A DNA stretch of 41,392 bases. It comes from Anaerococcus sp. Marseille-Q5996. GTDB taxonomy: Bacteria; Bacillota; Clostridia; Tissierellales; Peptoniphilaceae. Each line of letters begins with the position of its first letter. Position 1 is the stretch's first letter. Below, one piece after another: positions 22,023 to 30,084 of this stretch. A program made the position numbers and the translations under genes. The stretch lies in the NCBI RefSeq assembly GCF_946893725.1, contig NZ_CAMPPE010000007.1, positions 1 to 41,392 on the forward strand, in the 5' to 3' direction. The notes under the pieces were generated by a model, which was given only the letters and a program-made list of their open reading frames with translations, ran no database searches and was not told the DNA's origin.

Positions 22023-23568
22023 TTTTTTGTTTTCTTTTATATATTCCTTTTAGTTTTAGACTCTCGGTAATTAATAGTTTATTCAAGAAGTTATAACGAT
22101 TATTCATGAAAACTCTTTCGAGTTGATTAGATATTTCATCATCACTGTATAAGCCAGGTTTTAAATCGAGAATGATGTTATCTGTTTGATTTTTCGCCTT
22201 ATTAATTGCCGTTGTAATTGTATTTTTGGACTTTTTAGTTATTTGTTTTAAGTCCCAACTTTCGCCATTCCACAAATAATCTGGAGTACTAACACCTTGA
22301 GGTAATAAAACTCTAGGTACAAACTCAATACTGCCTCCTACCTCATTTACTAACCATTGTCCAATTTCTTTTTCTCTCTTGTCTGGATCTAGCACAACGT
22401 GTTTATCATCAACTACATACTTCTTTCCGTCGATTATGATTTCATTCATGTACCCAACGTGTTTATCTTTTTTATCTAATTCACGTTTCGTATTCTCGGT
22501 GATTATTTCATAAGGTTTATCATTGGATTCAATCCACTCTCTCCACTCCTTATACTTCATATCATAAGGTACAGTAACATTCTTGCCGTCTTTATCACGG
22601 GCAATCCTAGTTCTATCTTCAGTATCAGGATCATATTTCACAGTAGTAGACCTACAATGTGGATGAAAGGGTGGATAATTTTCCCCAATTACAGCATCTT
22701 CCAATTTATAATGCTTTCCATCTTGGTTTTGGCAAATCTCACTGGTTTTTGTATCAAGAGTAGCTAAAATCTCATACTCTTCAATCTCTAATTTTTCATA
22801 AGTAAGCATATCCGCCCTATTTTTTACATAGGCAGTCTCAGTTATTATAAGTCTTTGTGCAGCCGCCCTATAATTCTTACCAAAAGCTTTAGTAATTTCC
22901 TTTGTTAGCGTATCAATAGAAGTGCCAGCTATAATATTTTGGGCTACCAGTTTCTGGCACTTTCCAGCAATATAATCTGCATTATTCCACAAATTAGTTG
23001 AATAATTCGCTCCAGACCAAGGCAGTTTAAGTTCCCTATCAACCGCAGCCTTAGAAATACCTACATTGTGCTGACTCATCAAATCATAAACCTTTGGATT
23101 CCTATCCTTATATTCATCATACATATTTTCATAATAAGTATTTTCTAAAGATCTAGTCAAAAGCAATGAAATATTTTTATCAGCCCTATCAGTCATCAAT
23201 GCAACATTAGCCATGATTTCAGCATTCAAAGCTTCAAGCCTAGTTATTCTAGACCTCATAGCCAAAGTGTTAAGTTCAAGCAAAAGTTTTTGGTCTCCAG
23301 TGCTTTCAATCTTCGCCATATACTCATCCATTGTCATTCGCCACTCTAGATACTCACTACCATGTATTAACTCCATGGCCTTTTCCATAGTCAGGTTATT
23401 TTCTCCAGCAAATTGAGCATAAAGCTTTTTAATATCTTTATTAATCCCATAACTAGCATTACGGTACTGACTTTCTACAAGATTCAGAGTCTTTTCAGCA
23501 TCCCTTAAAACCTTGACAAGCTTTTGTTCGCTTCTATCTTTCCAATACTTCTTCTTTGTCTTCGCCAT
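22018..23568 (-). CDS. MuF (SPP1 gp7-like) minor head protein with C-terminal nuclease-toxin domain
   Basis: 516 residues from the ATG at 23568 (AAGGA upstream; two earlier in-frame ATGs are less likely). The first 310 residues are a minor head protein with the MuF signature: TSEICQNQDGKHYK and then FHPHCRSTTVKYD. A linker leads to an extra C-terminal domain of about 140 residues (VVDDKHVVLDPDKREKEIGQ ... TPDYLWNGESWDLKQITKKS). In the 522-residue long-start numbering, Asp436, Asp445 and Lys447 with Glu405 or Glu407 match a PD-(D/E)xK-like nuclease core as in CdiA-type toxins. MuF-toxin fusions are a known class in temperate phages of Firmicutes. Portal-bound gp7 enters the cell with DNA, a possible delivery route. 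Confidence 0.8.
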   Translation of the reverse strand: MAKTKKKYWKDRSEQKLVKVLRDAEKTLNLVESQYRNASYGINKDIKKLYAQFAGENNLTMEKAMELIHGSEYLEWRMTMDEYMAKIESTGDQKLLLELNTLAMRSRITRLEALNAEIMANVALMTDRADKNISLLLTRSLENTYYENMYDEYKDRNPKVYDLMSQHNVGISKAAVDRELKLPWSGANYSTNLWNNADYIAGKCQKLVAQNIIAGTSIDTLTKEITKAFGKNYRAAAQRLIITETAYVKNRADMLTYEKLEIEEYEILATLDTKTSEICQNQDGKHYKLEDAVIGENYPPFHPHCRSTTVKYDPDTEDRTRIARDKDGKNVTVPYDMKYKEWREWIESNDKPYEIITENTKRELDKKDKHVGYMNEIIIDGKKYVVDDKHVVLDPDKREKEIGQWLVNEVGGSIEFVPRVLLPQGVSTPDYLWNGESWDLKQITKKSKNTITTAINKAKNQTDNIILDLKPGLYSDDEISNQLERVFMNNRYNFLNKLLITESLKLKGIYKRKQKK

Positions 23569-24901
23569 TATCATTATCCTTAGCAAAGTTTCTATAAAGG
23601 TTTATGTCACTTTCAGCCTTAGCTTCTTCTTCCTGCTCTTTCTTTTCCATTTCTCCTAATGGATCATCGATAAAAGGTAGTAAAGCAAGTCTAGTTTCTG
23701 TGGATACATCCTGTGCTAGATTTTGTACTATCTGAGTAATCTCTAATAAGTTTTGAGGTAATACATCGCTAAATACTATTTGTATCTCATTACGGATAAT
23801 ATCATGGTCACCCGCCATATTTAAGTAATTAGCAATCAAATCCATACGCTTACGAAGACCCTCAGTAAAAAACATCTCCTTAGTAGCCCTTAATTCCTCG
23901 CTAGTCAATAACTTAAGCTTTAAAGACACCCCAGGCACATTAGTACCAAAAGACTCATCTGTAAAATCAGGAGTAAAAGAAAACTTGTGTATATCCTTAT
24001 TAAGTCTATTCTTATAATTCTCAACCCAACTATCATTGACATCTTTAATAAGCCACTCAGCATCACCATCTGCTTCGTTAAGAAGAATCTTATCTTTTTT
24101 CATCTGTTCAATATCTTCACGAGTTGAACCACTATAACCAGTCAACACCAAATAAGCATCAGAAAACTGGTCCATATCATTTAAAGTATTGGACTGCTCA
24201 CGGTTATAAGCATCAATCAAAGATATAACCTGCTCAAAATCACCCTGCAACTCCTCATTATTTTTATAATGTATCAAAGGCACAGCCCCAAAAGGGTGGT
24301 CTTGCACATCAGTCATTACAAATTCATTGCTTTTATTTTCATCATTAAAATAAAAAATGGAGTCTTTATCATAGATCTCCACATAAGTAACAGTTCTCTT
24401 TAATTTTTCATCAAGGTAGTACCTAACCCCAAATTTCTCTTTCTCATCTATACTTGTGTCATAGATTAAAAAAGCATTGTCAGGCTCCACACGCTTAAAT
24501 CTCACTTGACTATCATCGCTAAACCATAAAACCTCAAAACATTCACCCTTAATAGAATTAATCTTAGCTATTGCAAGGTTCTCTTTAGCCTCATTATTAA
24601 AATTACAAATCTTGATATACTCTTCCAAAAACTCATCATCATCTAAATGGTCATCCTTAGTAGCATTGTATGTAACAGCATTGCCCATAAAATAACCCGT
24701 AGAAAAATCAGTAATATACTTAGGATAAGGAGCAACAACTTTGTTATCCCTATCCTTAGATGCTCCACCAACATCTAAAATATCATGGTCGCCCTGGTAG
24801 TACCTCTTAAGTCTCTCATACCTAGCACGCTTCACCTTATGAAGCTTTATAAACTCCAAAGCCTCTTTAATCTCAAGAGTTTCACTATCAGTTCTAAACA
24901 C
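23534..24901 (-). CDS. Portal protein (SPP1 gp6-like)
   Basis: 455 residues from a GTG at 24901 that overlaps the previous stop (TAGTG) and has GGGGTGAG before it; a TTG at 24916 is an alternative. Portal signatures: RYERLKRYYQGDHDIL near the N-terminus, a KYITDFSTGYFMGNAV segment, FGAVPLIHYKNNEE in the middle, and the stem/crown region VPGVSLKLKLLTSEELRATK. It forms the DNA-channel ring at one capsid vertex and binds terminase. It overlaps the MuF gene by 35 bases. Confidence 0.9.
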   Translation of the reverse strand: MFRTDSETLEIKEALEFIKLHKVKRARYERLKRYYQGDHDILDVGGASKDRDNKVVAPYPKYITDFSTGYFMGNAVTYNATKDDHLDDDEFLEEYIKICNFNNEAKENLAIAKINSIKGECFEVLWFSDDSQVRFKRVEPDNAFLIYDTSIDEKEKFGVRYYLDEKLKRTVTYVEIYDKDSIFYFNDENKSNEFVMTDVQDHPFGAVPLIHYKNNEELQGDFEQVISLIDAYNREQSNTLNDMDQFSDAYLVLTGYSGSTREDIEQMKKDKILLNEADGDAEWLIKDVNDSWVENYKNRLNKDIHKFSFTPDFTDESFGTNVPGVSLKLKLLTSEELRATKEMFFTEGLRKRMDLIANYLNMAGDHDIIRNEIQIVFSDVLPQNLLEITQIVQNLAQDVSTETRLALLPFIDDPLGEMEKKEQEEEAKAESDINLYRNFAKDNDNGEDKEEVLER

Positions 24902-25155
24902 TATCTCACCCCACAATTCCTTTTATAATATCTAGGCTTCTTATTAAGCCTCTTGTACTCTTCTTCGGTTAGTAATCTCTGCATAGCAATCCTATATTTA
25001 TCATCACGCGGAAACTTATTCGCATCAATCAGTTTACGACAACACAAAGCCTCTTTTTTAGTAAAAAAATGAGCATGTTGGTCATAGTCTCCATGCTCTC
25101 TACGTAATAACCAAGGCCTATGCAAATTAGATAAATAAACAATAGATAACTTCAT
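24901..25155 (-). CDS. Hypothetical protein between terminase and portal
   Basis: 84 residues, basic (many Arg/Lys/His), with two cysteines in EALCCRKLIDANK and one in NCGVR. Similar small basic proteins often sit between terL and portal in Firmicutes phages, but no function is known to me. It shares bases with both neighbours (25155 and 24901-24903), so it is coupled to them. Confidence 0.6.
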   Translation of the reverse strand: MKLSIVYLSNLHRPWLLRREHGDYDQHAHFFTKKEALCCRKLIDANKFPRDDKYRIAMQRLLTEEEYKRLNKKPRYYKRNCGVR

Positions 25156-26432
25156 TAAAATAATAAATCCTTACTCATAGACTTAATAGCTCTAGATTTT
25201 CTCCAAGGCTCAACTCCATATCTTAAAGCCGCAATAGCATCATCAAAAAAGGCTACAGGCTCATCAAGGTATTCAGAGCGTTTGTCATCATACTTCCACT
25301 TCCATTGGGATAACTCTTTAATTAAGTTAGTACACGAAGGATGAATGTAAATCCTACGCTCTTTAAGCCAGTTAATCTGGTTATTAATATAAGTACTTCC
25401 AGTCACTTTCTCCTTTTTAACTGCAGTAGCCCTAAAGCCAGCCTTTTTCCATTCCTTAATCCTATCAGGTTCCGCACTATCACAATACATAGTAATATCC
25501 TTAGCCACCTTGCCATTAGCTAGGTCTATAATCTCACTTGTAGTCTTTTCATATACATAGACCTCACTTAAGACATAAATATCATCATCCTTACTAGCCA
25601 AAGTCAAAATAGCATTACTATGATTGAAGCCGAAATCTTGCCCAATCGACAAATACTCCCAATCCGATAAGTCCTGGGATATTTCCATAACCTCCCAGTT
25701 ATTAAGGATAAGCCCTCCAGTTTCTCCCCATTCGCCCTCGCCATAGATACGATAGCCGTCAGGATCACGTTCCTTCCTCATCATCATTCTTCGATGGTAG
25801 GCCTCATCAATAAATCGATTAGTCAAATAAGTCGAATGATGAGTGTAAATATCCTCATTAGAAACATCAAAGTATTTACTCTTAATCCAATGAGTAGCAG
25901 ACACCGGGTTAAAAGTCATTGTTATTTGATAAAACAAATTAGGATTAGAAAGCTGACCTCTCAAACGGTCATCAAGAATATCAATATCAGCTTCAGCAAG
26001 CTCCGTCGCTTCTTCGATCCATATCCAAGTAAGCTTACCAGTCTTAAAAGTAATAGACTTTACCTTTTCCCTCTGCTTATCATCTTTCATACCGCGGAAA
26101 ATAATCCTATTTCCAGTCTTTAAGCACTCCATAGACAAAGGGCTTTGTTGTATCTTCCACACTCTTTCCCATGCATTCCCAAACAAAGAAAAAACAGCAC
26201 TCTGCAACTCTGCAAAAGTACTGTCTCTATTGGACTCATCTACTTTTCTCACAACAAGTAAATTAGCCCCCTTATATTTAGGATTTGAAAGTTTTAAGAT
26301 GTAATCAAGGGCAATGTTAGTAGATTTCCCGCTACCAGCAGACCCTTTAAGGATACGATAACGCTTAGTGCAAGTATTAACAGGTTTAAAGATAGGATTA
26401 AGGCCAACCTTTACAGTTTTAACAGCACTCAA
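25155..26432 (-). CDS. terL: Terminase large subunit (PBSX XtmB-like)
   Basis: 425 residues from a TTG start that overlaps the terS stop by 4 bases. Walker A is GSAGSGKST (30-38), Walker B TWIWIEEATELAEADI, and the coupling motif is ITMTFNPVSATHWIKS. The RNase H-like nuclease half begins at SIGQDFGFNHSNAIL and includes the aspartates of TMYCDSAEPDRI and FFDDAIAALRYG. It pumps and cuts DNA with TerS, and the PBSX-type relationship suggests headful (pac) packaging. Confidence 0.95.
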   Translation of the reverse strand: MSAVKTVKVGLNPIFKPVNTCTKRYRILKGSAGSGKSTNIALDYILKLSNPKYKGANLLVVRKVDESNRDSTFAELQSAVFSLFGNAWERVWKIQQSPLSMECLKTGNRIIFRGMKDDKQREKVKSITFKTGKLTWIWIEEATELAEADIDILDDRLRGQLSNPNLFYQITMTFNPVSATHWIKSKYFDVSNEDIYTHHSTYLTNRFIDEAYHRRMMMRKERDPDGYRIYGEGEWGETGGLILNNWEVMEISQDLSDWEYLSIGQDFGFNHSNAILTLASKDDDIYVLSEVYVYEKTTSEIIDLANGKVAKDITMYCDSAEPDRIKEWKKAGFRATAVKKEKVTGSTYINNQINWLKERRIYIHPSCTNLIKELSQWKWKYDDKRSEYLDEPVAFFDDAIAALRYGVEPWRKSRAIKSMSKDLLF

Positions 26433-26851
26433 TCCTCATCACCGTAATCCAGTTCAAAGTTAAGAGTAATGTCACTAGATAGGTCAACCTTATCAGTAAA
26501 CATTTGATGTCTTTTACCAATAAGCTCCGCCGCCCTCAACTTATCCTTAGCAGTAATTTCAATATCAGTTACCACCTGATAGCCATCACCATCAAGCCTT
26601 AAAACCTGCTCAGTCTTTTCACCACGCATAATAGCAGTCAAAAACTCCATAACCTCTTTTTGGTCAGCAATCTTTTTAGAGTCAATCTCTTTCATACGCT
26701 CAGCAATATATTCCTTAACATCACGCCTGCCAAAAATCGACTCCGCATTCCTATCAGCATAATTCTTAGAATAACCAGCCTTAAGCATAGAGCTTTTCTT
26801 ATCACCGCAGATGATAAACTCATCCACAGCAATCTTTTGTTTAGGATTCAT
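26429..26851 (-). CDS. terS: Terminase small subunit (XtmA-like)
   Basis: 140 residues from the ATG at 26851 (AGGTGA upstream). The longer frame starting at 26902 begins with a hydrophobic stretch (GGCFFVFIFKGK) unlike the family. MNPKQKIAVDEFIICGDKKS and AMLKAGYSKNYA-like (SSMLKAGYSKNYADRNAE) are the terminase_2 DNA-binding helix region, and LDGDGYQVVTDIEITAKDKL is typical of the C-terminal part. It recognises the packaging start site, likely within or near its own gene. Confidence 0.9.
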   Translation of the reverse strand: MNPKQKIAVDEFIICGDKKSSMLKAGYSKNYADRNAESIFGRRDVKEYIAERMKEIDSKKIADQKEVMEFLTAIMRGEKTEQVLRLDGDGYQVVTDIEITAKDKLRAAELIGKRHQMFTDKVDLSSDITLNFELDYGDED

Positions 26852-26993
26852 CCAGTCACCTGCCTTTCCCTTAAAAATAAACACAAAAAAACAACCACCC
26901 ACCGCAAAAAATCAAAAGATAAAAAAATAAGGAGTTTCATTCAGTAACCGCGGTACCAAGTAGTTGTTAATTTATGTAGTTTTACACACTTAT

Positions 26994-27047
26994 ATTATAT
27001 CACGATAAAAAGCCATTTCCGTTCCGTAATCGTTCCGTTTTCGTTCC
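26994..27047 (-). promoter_or_regulatory. Probable late promoter with three GGAACG repeats
   Basis: Minus strand: a TATAAT -10 box lies at 26994-26999, with no recognisable TTGACA at -35. Instead three GGAACG copies (27042-27047, 27031-27036, 27020-27025) are spaced exactly 11 bp, on one face of the helix, and the last reaches the -35 position. It precedes terS and should start the late transcript. The layout suggests a promoter driven by a phage activator or sigma-like factor, plausibly the product of 27075-27560. Confidence 0.7.
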
Positions 27048-27074
27048 AAAGACAAATACGTTGCACAAGGCAAA

Positions 27075-27560
27075 CTATCTCAAATCAACATCATTAGGAG
27101 TTAAAATATATAACTTACGATAAATTTCAAGCAAAGCAGCATCAGACTTACGCCAAATACTAGATTTAGACAAATGCAAATCCTTGCCCAACTGCTCCAT
27201 AGACCTATCATGCATAACCCAAACATGATGAACAATCAACTTCATATCCGTATCAGCCAGCGAATCAATAGCATACTTTAACGCCCTATTCTCAAGCTCA
27301 ATCAACTTCACAGAACGCTCATCCTCGCGAATCCTATCAATCAGCTTATTAAGCCTATCCTCCTGACTAGACCCGCCACCCTGCACAGCCTCACAATCAG
27401 ACCAACCGCCCTGCAAATCCATTTTGTCACGATTAATACCAATACGCATATTAAGAGAATCTAGCATCTCTAGATCCTCCCTATAATTCCTCAAGCGAGC
27501 CTTAATAATATCAGCCCTAACCCTATCCTTATTCAATTCACGCTGCTTATTAAAATTCAT
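27075..27560 (-). CDS. Sigma-like late gene transcription activator (ArpU/Xpf-like)
   Basis: 161 residues from the ATG at 27560, five bases after AGGAGG. The C-terminal 60 residues form a sigma region-4-like helix-turn-helix (VWVMHDRSMEQLGKDLHLSK, then SSIWRKSDAALLEIYRKL). The N-terminal part is helical with a Gly-rich turn (LQGGWSDCEAVQGGGSSQED). Late regulators of this type lie at the end of the early operon, just upstream of terS, and activate the late promoter. Its target is probably the GGAACG cluster next door. Confidence 0.82.
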   Translation of the reverse strand: MNFNKQRELNKDRVRADIIKARLRNYREDLEMLDSLNMRIGINRDKMDLQGGWSDCEAVQGGGSSQEDRLNKLIDRIREDERSVKLIELENRALKYAIDSLADTDMKLIVHHVWVMHDRSMEQLGKDLHLSKSSIWRKSDAALLEIYRKLYILTPNDVDLR

Positions 27561-27594
27561 CCACACCTCCTACTTATCTCTAAACAACTTTCTT

Positions 27595-28221
27595 TTATAA
27601 ATTTTTATATGGCTTTTCCAGTGGAATTCCATGCTTTACCCTGTAATACAATGCCTGTCTAGACACCCCTAACATTTCAGCCAGTATAGCTCTAGGATAT
27701 AGCTTGCCTTTGTATTCCAAAAAAACTGTGTTTCCTCTATTATTTTCTTGCACTTTCCAGGTCGTCCACCTACAATTTTCTGGGGTGTAGTCTCCTCTTG
27801 GATCTATTCTATCAATCGTCAAGTCGTCTTCGTACCCGTTAGCTAAGCTCCAATCTCTAAAGCTTTCATAATCCTCAAACCACTCATCGCAAACATCTAT
27901 ACCTTTTTCTCCATAGTTTGCATAAGCATCAATCGTTGCTAGTCTGCACCTTTTCTTAATCCCTCTCCATATATCGTAAAGCCTGGTGTTTGTTTCTCCG
28001 TGTTTTTTGTTACGCTTAGCCATTTCCCTTGCACGCTTTACTTTTAAGCACCCACACGAGGTGCTTGATCCATTTCGCAGGGACTTTCCAGTGGTAGTTG
28101 TATAGTTCCCGCAACTACATTTACATAACCATAACGCTTTCTTATCTTTATTAGTGCCGCCCGACTTCACTACTGTAAGTTCGCCATATTTGTTTCCAGT
28201 TTCATCTATTCTTCTTCCCAC
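27595..28221 (-). CDS. HNH-like homing endonuclease-type protein
   Basis: 208 residues from a GTG start that overlaps the MazG-like gene by 16 bases. An N-terminal zinc-ribbon-like segment has Cys33, Cys35, Cys37 and Cys56-x-Cys58 (LWLCKCSCGNY ... TSCGCLK). The central LTIDRIDPRGDYTPENCRWT (134-153) is the signature of the phage HNH/AP2-type homing endonuclease group. A C-terminal helix-turn-helix follows (AILAEMLGVSRQALYYRVKH). Such genes are selfish mobile elements, though they can also bind DNA as regulators. GC content seems a little higher than neighbours. Confidence 0.72.
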   Translation of the reverse strand: MGRRIDETGNKYGELTVVKSGGTNKDKKALWLCKCSCGNYTTTTGKSLRNGSSTSCGCLKVKRAREMAKRNKKHGETNTRLYDIWRGIKKRCRLATIDAYANYGEKGIDVCDEWFEDYESFRDWSLANGYEDDLTIDRIDPRGDYTPENCRWTTWKVQENNRGNTVFLEYKGKLYPRAILAEMLGVSRQALYYRVKHGIPLEKPYKNL

Positions 28222-28718
28222 TTTTCTAAATCCTCACTTTTCCAGAATGTCCCATTCCTAACAACACCTTTTCTGTTTGCTATCTCACTATAAGCACTCT
28301 CCACACACTCAACAAAGTCTAGTTCATACCAATCACACACATCAAGCAAAGACTCCAGTAAAAAAGATAACTCCAAGTTAGTATAAGACTCAGCAGCCAA
28401 CAAACTATGCAAAGACCCATTTAAAAAATAAATTAAGTCAAACTTACGTTTAGGGTGCATAGTAGATGACCTGCCAACCCTTTGGCAAATCTCAAGTAAA
28501 TCAAGATTTTTATCAATCATATTACCAATCACCAAAGTAACAAACACATCTCCTACACTATCCTTAATCACATCAATATCATCTTTGGATATTCCAATAA
28601 TAAGCTCCGCCACTTCTTCAGCAGTCTTGATAAGCTGCCCTTCCACAGTACCATTTTTATCAAGACCACGGTCAATTGCCCATTGTTCTATAAGTTTTAT
28701 TAATTCGCTAATTGTCAT
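28206..28718 (-). CDS. MazG-like nucleotide pyrophosphohydrolase
   Basis: 170 residues. The metal-binding motif TAEEVAELIIGISKDD (ExxE type) and a second acidic site in DSVGDVFVTLVIGN fit the all-alpha NTP pyrophosphatase fold. The end EIANRKGVVRNGTFWKSED is a hallmark of the phage MazG-like branch. It hydrolyses nucleoside triphosphates or alarmone-like signals, either cleaning dUTP/dNTP pools or blunting host stress responses during infection. Confidence 0.85.
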   Translation of the reverse strand: MTISELIKLIEQWAIDRGLDKNGTVEGQLIKTAEEVAELIIGISKDDIDVIKDSVGDVFVTLVIGNMIDKNLDLLEICQRVGRSSTMHPKRKFDLIYFLNGSLHSLLAAESYTNLELSFLLESLLDVCDWYELDFVECVESAYSEIANRKGVVRNGTFWKSEDLEKWEEE

Positions 28719-28720
28719 AT

Positions 28721-28807
28721 TTAATCCCTTTCAGTTGCTTTAATCACTTTATAGATAAAAACCATGAACATTAGAAGTAGAATTACAATTGTAGCATTAT
28801 CACTCAT
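28721..28807 (-). CDS. 28-residue membrane peptide
   Basis: ATG at 28807 preceded by GGTGGAGGA, encoding MSDNATIVILLLMFMVFIYK followed by VIKATERD. One membrane span (residues 7-20) with a short charged C-terminus. It lies in the early operon, in line with the neighbouring genes, and has a strong ribosome site, so it is probably translated although too short for routine calling. Function unknown; small phage membrane peptides can modulate host membrane enzymes. Confidence 0.6.
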   Translation of the reverse strand: MSDNATIVILLLMFMVFIYKVIKATERD

Positions 28808-28833
28808 TCCTCCACCTCTAAAATCACTTATTT

Positions 28834-29046
28834 TTAACTTATAACTTCCCAACTCTGTATTTTATCAAAATCAAATACCCAAACACTTTCATCTAAACAT
28901 TCTATTCTTAGTTCAGCAGCAACTGGAATATCTTTAAATTGAAATCTTTCAAATTTATATATCTCCCCATATTTAAAAACATTACCTATCATAAAAGTAT
29001 CAACCCCATTTTCAGGTTCATTTAGAACAACTTTGATTGTTTTCAC
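28834..29046 (-). CDS. Hypothetical early protein
   Basis: 70 residues from a GTG start that shares bases with the upstream stop (GTGA overlap). Beta-rich (GNVFKYGEIYKFERFQFK, AELRIECLDESVWVFDFD). Not recognised. One of a chain of overlapping tiny early genes whose translation is coupled. Confidence 0.6.
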   Translation of the reverse strand: MKTIKVVLNEPENGVDTFMIGNVFKYGEIYKFERFQFKDIPVAAELRIECLDESVWVFDFDKIQSWEVIS

Positions 29047-29216
29047 TCTTCAACCTCTAAATCCTCAACTATTTGATATAAATCCTGTACATCACCAATT
29101 AATTCATCAATTTTAACATCTAATTTATAAACTGTTACATTATAAAGATTTTGTATGCCAGTTTCTAATTGACTTATATCGCTTAATATTTGGTCTTTAT
29201 CTAATTCATCTATCAT
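29043..29216 (-). CDS. 57-residue acidic helical early protein
   Basis: ATG at 29216 with AGGAGGG nine bases before it; the stop overlaps the next start (TGA within GTGA). The product is MIDELDKDQILSDISQLETG... ending DLYQIVEDLEVEE, acidic and probably a coiled coil. Not recognised. Confidence 0.65.
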   Translation of the reverse strand: MIDELDKDQILSDISQLETGIQNLYNVTVYKLDVKIDELIGDVQDLYQIVEDLEVEE

Positions 29217-29344
29217 TCACCATACCCTCCTAAAAATTCATTTATTGGTCGGTCTGCATCTGTATATATACCACATAAAGATACATACTCGCCCCAAAGA
29301 CCACTTGCACCATCATTTCTCTCGATTACTAGATATAATTTCAT
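29213..29344 (-). CDS. 43-residue early protein
   Basis: ATG at 29344 preceded by GGTGGAGGTGGAGGA; the stop overlaps the next ATG (ATGA). The product starts MKLYLVIERNDGASGLWGEY and ends NEFLGGYGE, a small beta-type fold common among tiny Firmicutes phage early proteins. Function unknown. Confidence 0.65.
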   Translation of the reverse strand: MKLYLVIERNDGASGLWGEYVSLCGIYTDADRPINEFLGGYGE

Positions 29345-29391
29345 TCCTCCACCTCCACCATCTCAAAGTCGCTCAAATCAGTCTTATTCAT
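29341..29391 (-). CDS. 16-residue micro-ORF, possible coupling peptide
   Basis: ATG at 29391 just after GGAGGTGTTG encodes MNKTDLSDFEMVEVEE and stops over the next start codon. Its codons for GGTGGAGGTGGAGGA double as the ribosome binding site of the following gene. It may only serve translational coupling. Confidence 0.35.
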   Translation of the reverse strand: MNKTDLSDFEMVEVEE

Positions 29392-29608
29392 CAACACCTC
29401 CTATTTCACTCGTTTTCACCGCTCTAATGTTTGACTTTTTGAAAGATAGAATATCCTCGTCTGTGTAACCAATGGCGTAGGTAAAGTCATACTGACTATC
29501 ACATAGTAGGCGCATGAATTCATTTACATACTCCTTAGTAGTTTTCACATAAGACGTACTCATATCGTTATGATAGATTTTTATCTTGTATATTTTATCT
29601 TCAGCCAT
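29384..29608 (-). CDS. Hypothetical early protein
   Basis: 74 residues (MAEDKIYKIKIYHNDMSTSY...). It contains FMRLLCDSQYDFTYAIGYTD and ends with SEIGGVDE. Directly follows the DUF1064 gene (stop adjoining the start). The first half looks like a small beta-alpha domain. Not assigned. Confidence 0.6.
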   Translation of the reverse strand: MAEDKIYKIKIYHNDMSTSYVKTTKEYVNEFMRLLCDSQYDFTYAIGYTDEDILSFKKSNIRAVKTSEIGGVDE

Positions 29609-29983
29609 CTAAACCTCCCTAAAAACACACTCTGTATATTTTTGCAAAAACAACCTCTTTTTTAATAAATATACATCCGTTTTAAAACCTTTTACATCCT
29701 CCACAACCACCTTGCCAGACTCCAAATCTATGTACTTAAAATCAGCAATATAAGAAACCTTCCTCAAAGTCTCATCCTCAGTCCTAATAGTCGGGATAAG
29801 CTCAAACTTAGGCTGGAGTTCCAAATCCTTGATTTTCCCAGCTCTCAGTAACAATTTAAGCTCTCCATACCTCCTAGCCTCTTTCTTGCTATCAAAAGTA
29901 TATCCATCGACAACAACCTTTTTATTGCCATACTTGTTATAGCCTTTATTTCTCGTTCTAACGATATTGACCCCCTTATCCAT
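29609..29983 (-). CDS. DUF1064 nuclease (Holliday-junction-resolvase-like fold)
   Basis: 124 residues from the ATG at 29983; the longer frame to 30034 adds a cysteine-rich start that does not match the family. The core is KYGNKKVVVDGYTFDSKKEA, LLLRAGKIKDLELQPKFELI, YIADFKYIDLESGKVVVEDV and KGFKTDVYLLKKRLF, a PD-(D/E)xK arrangement with acidic residues in SKKEARR and ADFKY and Lys in EDVKG. It likely trims or resolves branched phage DNA. It belongs to the recombination/replication set with SSB, RecT and YqaJ. Confidence 0.85.
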   Translation of the reverse strand: MDKGVNIVRTRNKGYNKYGNKKVVVDGYTFDSKKEARRYGELKLLLRAGKIKDLELQPKFELIPTIRTEDETLRKVSYIADFKYIDLESGKVVVEDVKGFKTDVYLLKKRLFLQKYTECVFREV

Positions 29984-30084
29984 ACATTGGTACTCTTTTA
30001 ATATTTCAAGCCAATCTAGGCATAAAACATGCACGATTTAAGGCAAATTTATGTTAACCTAAAAGACCTACCCAACAATAACCA

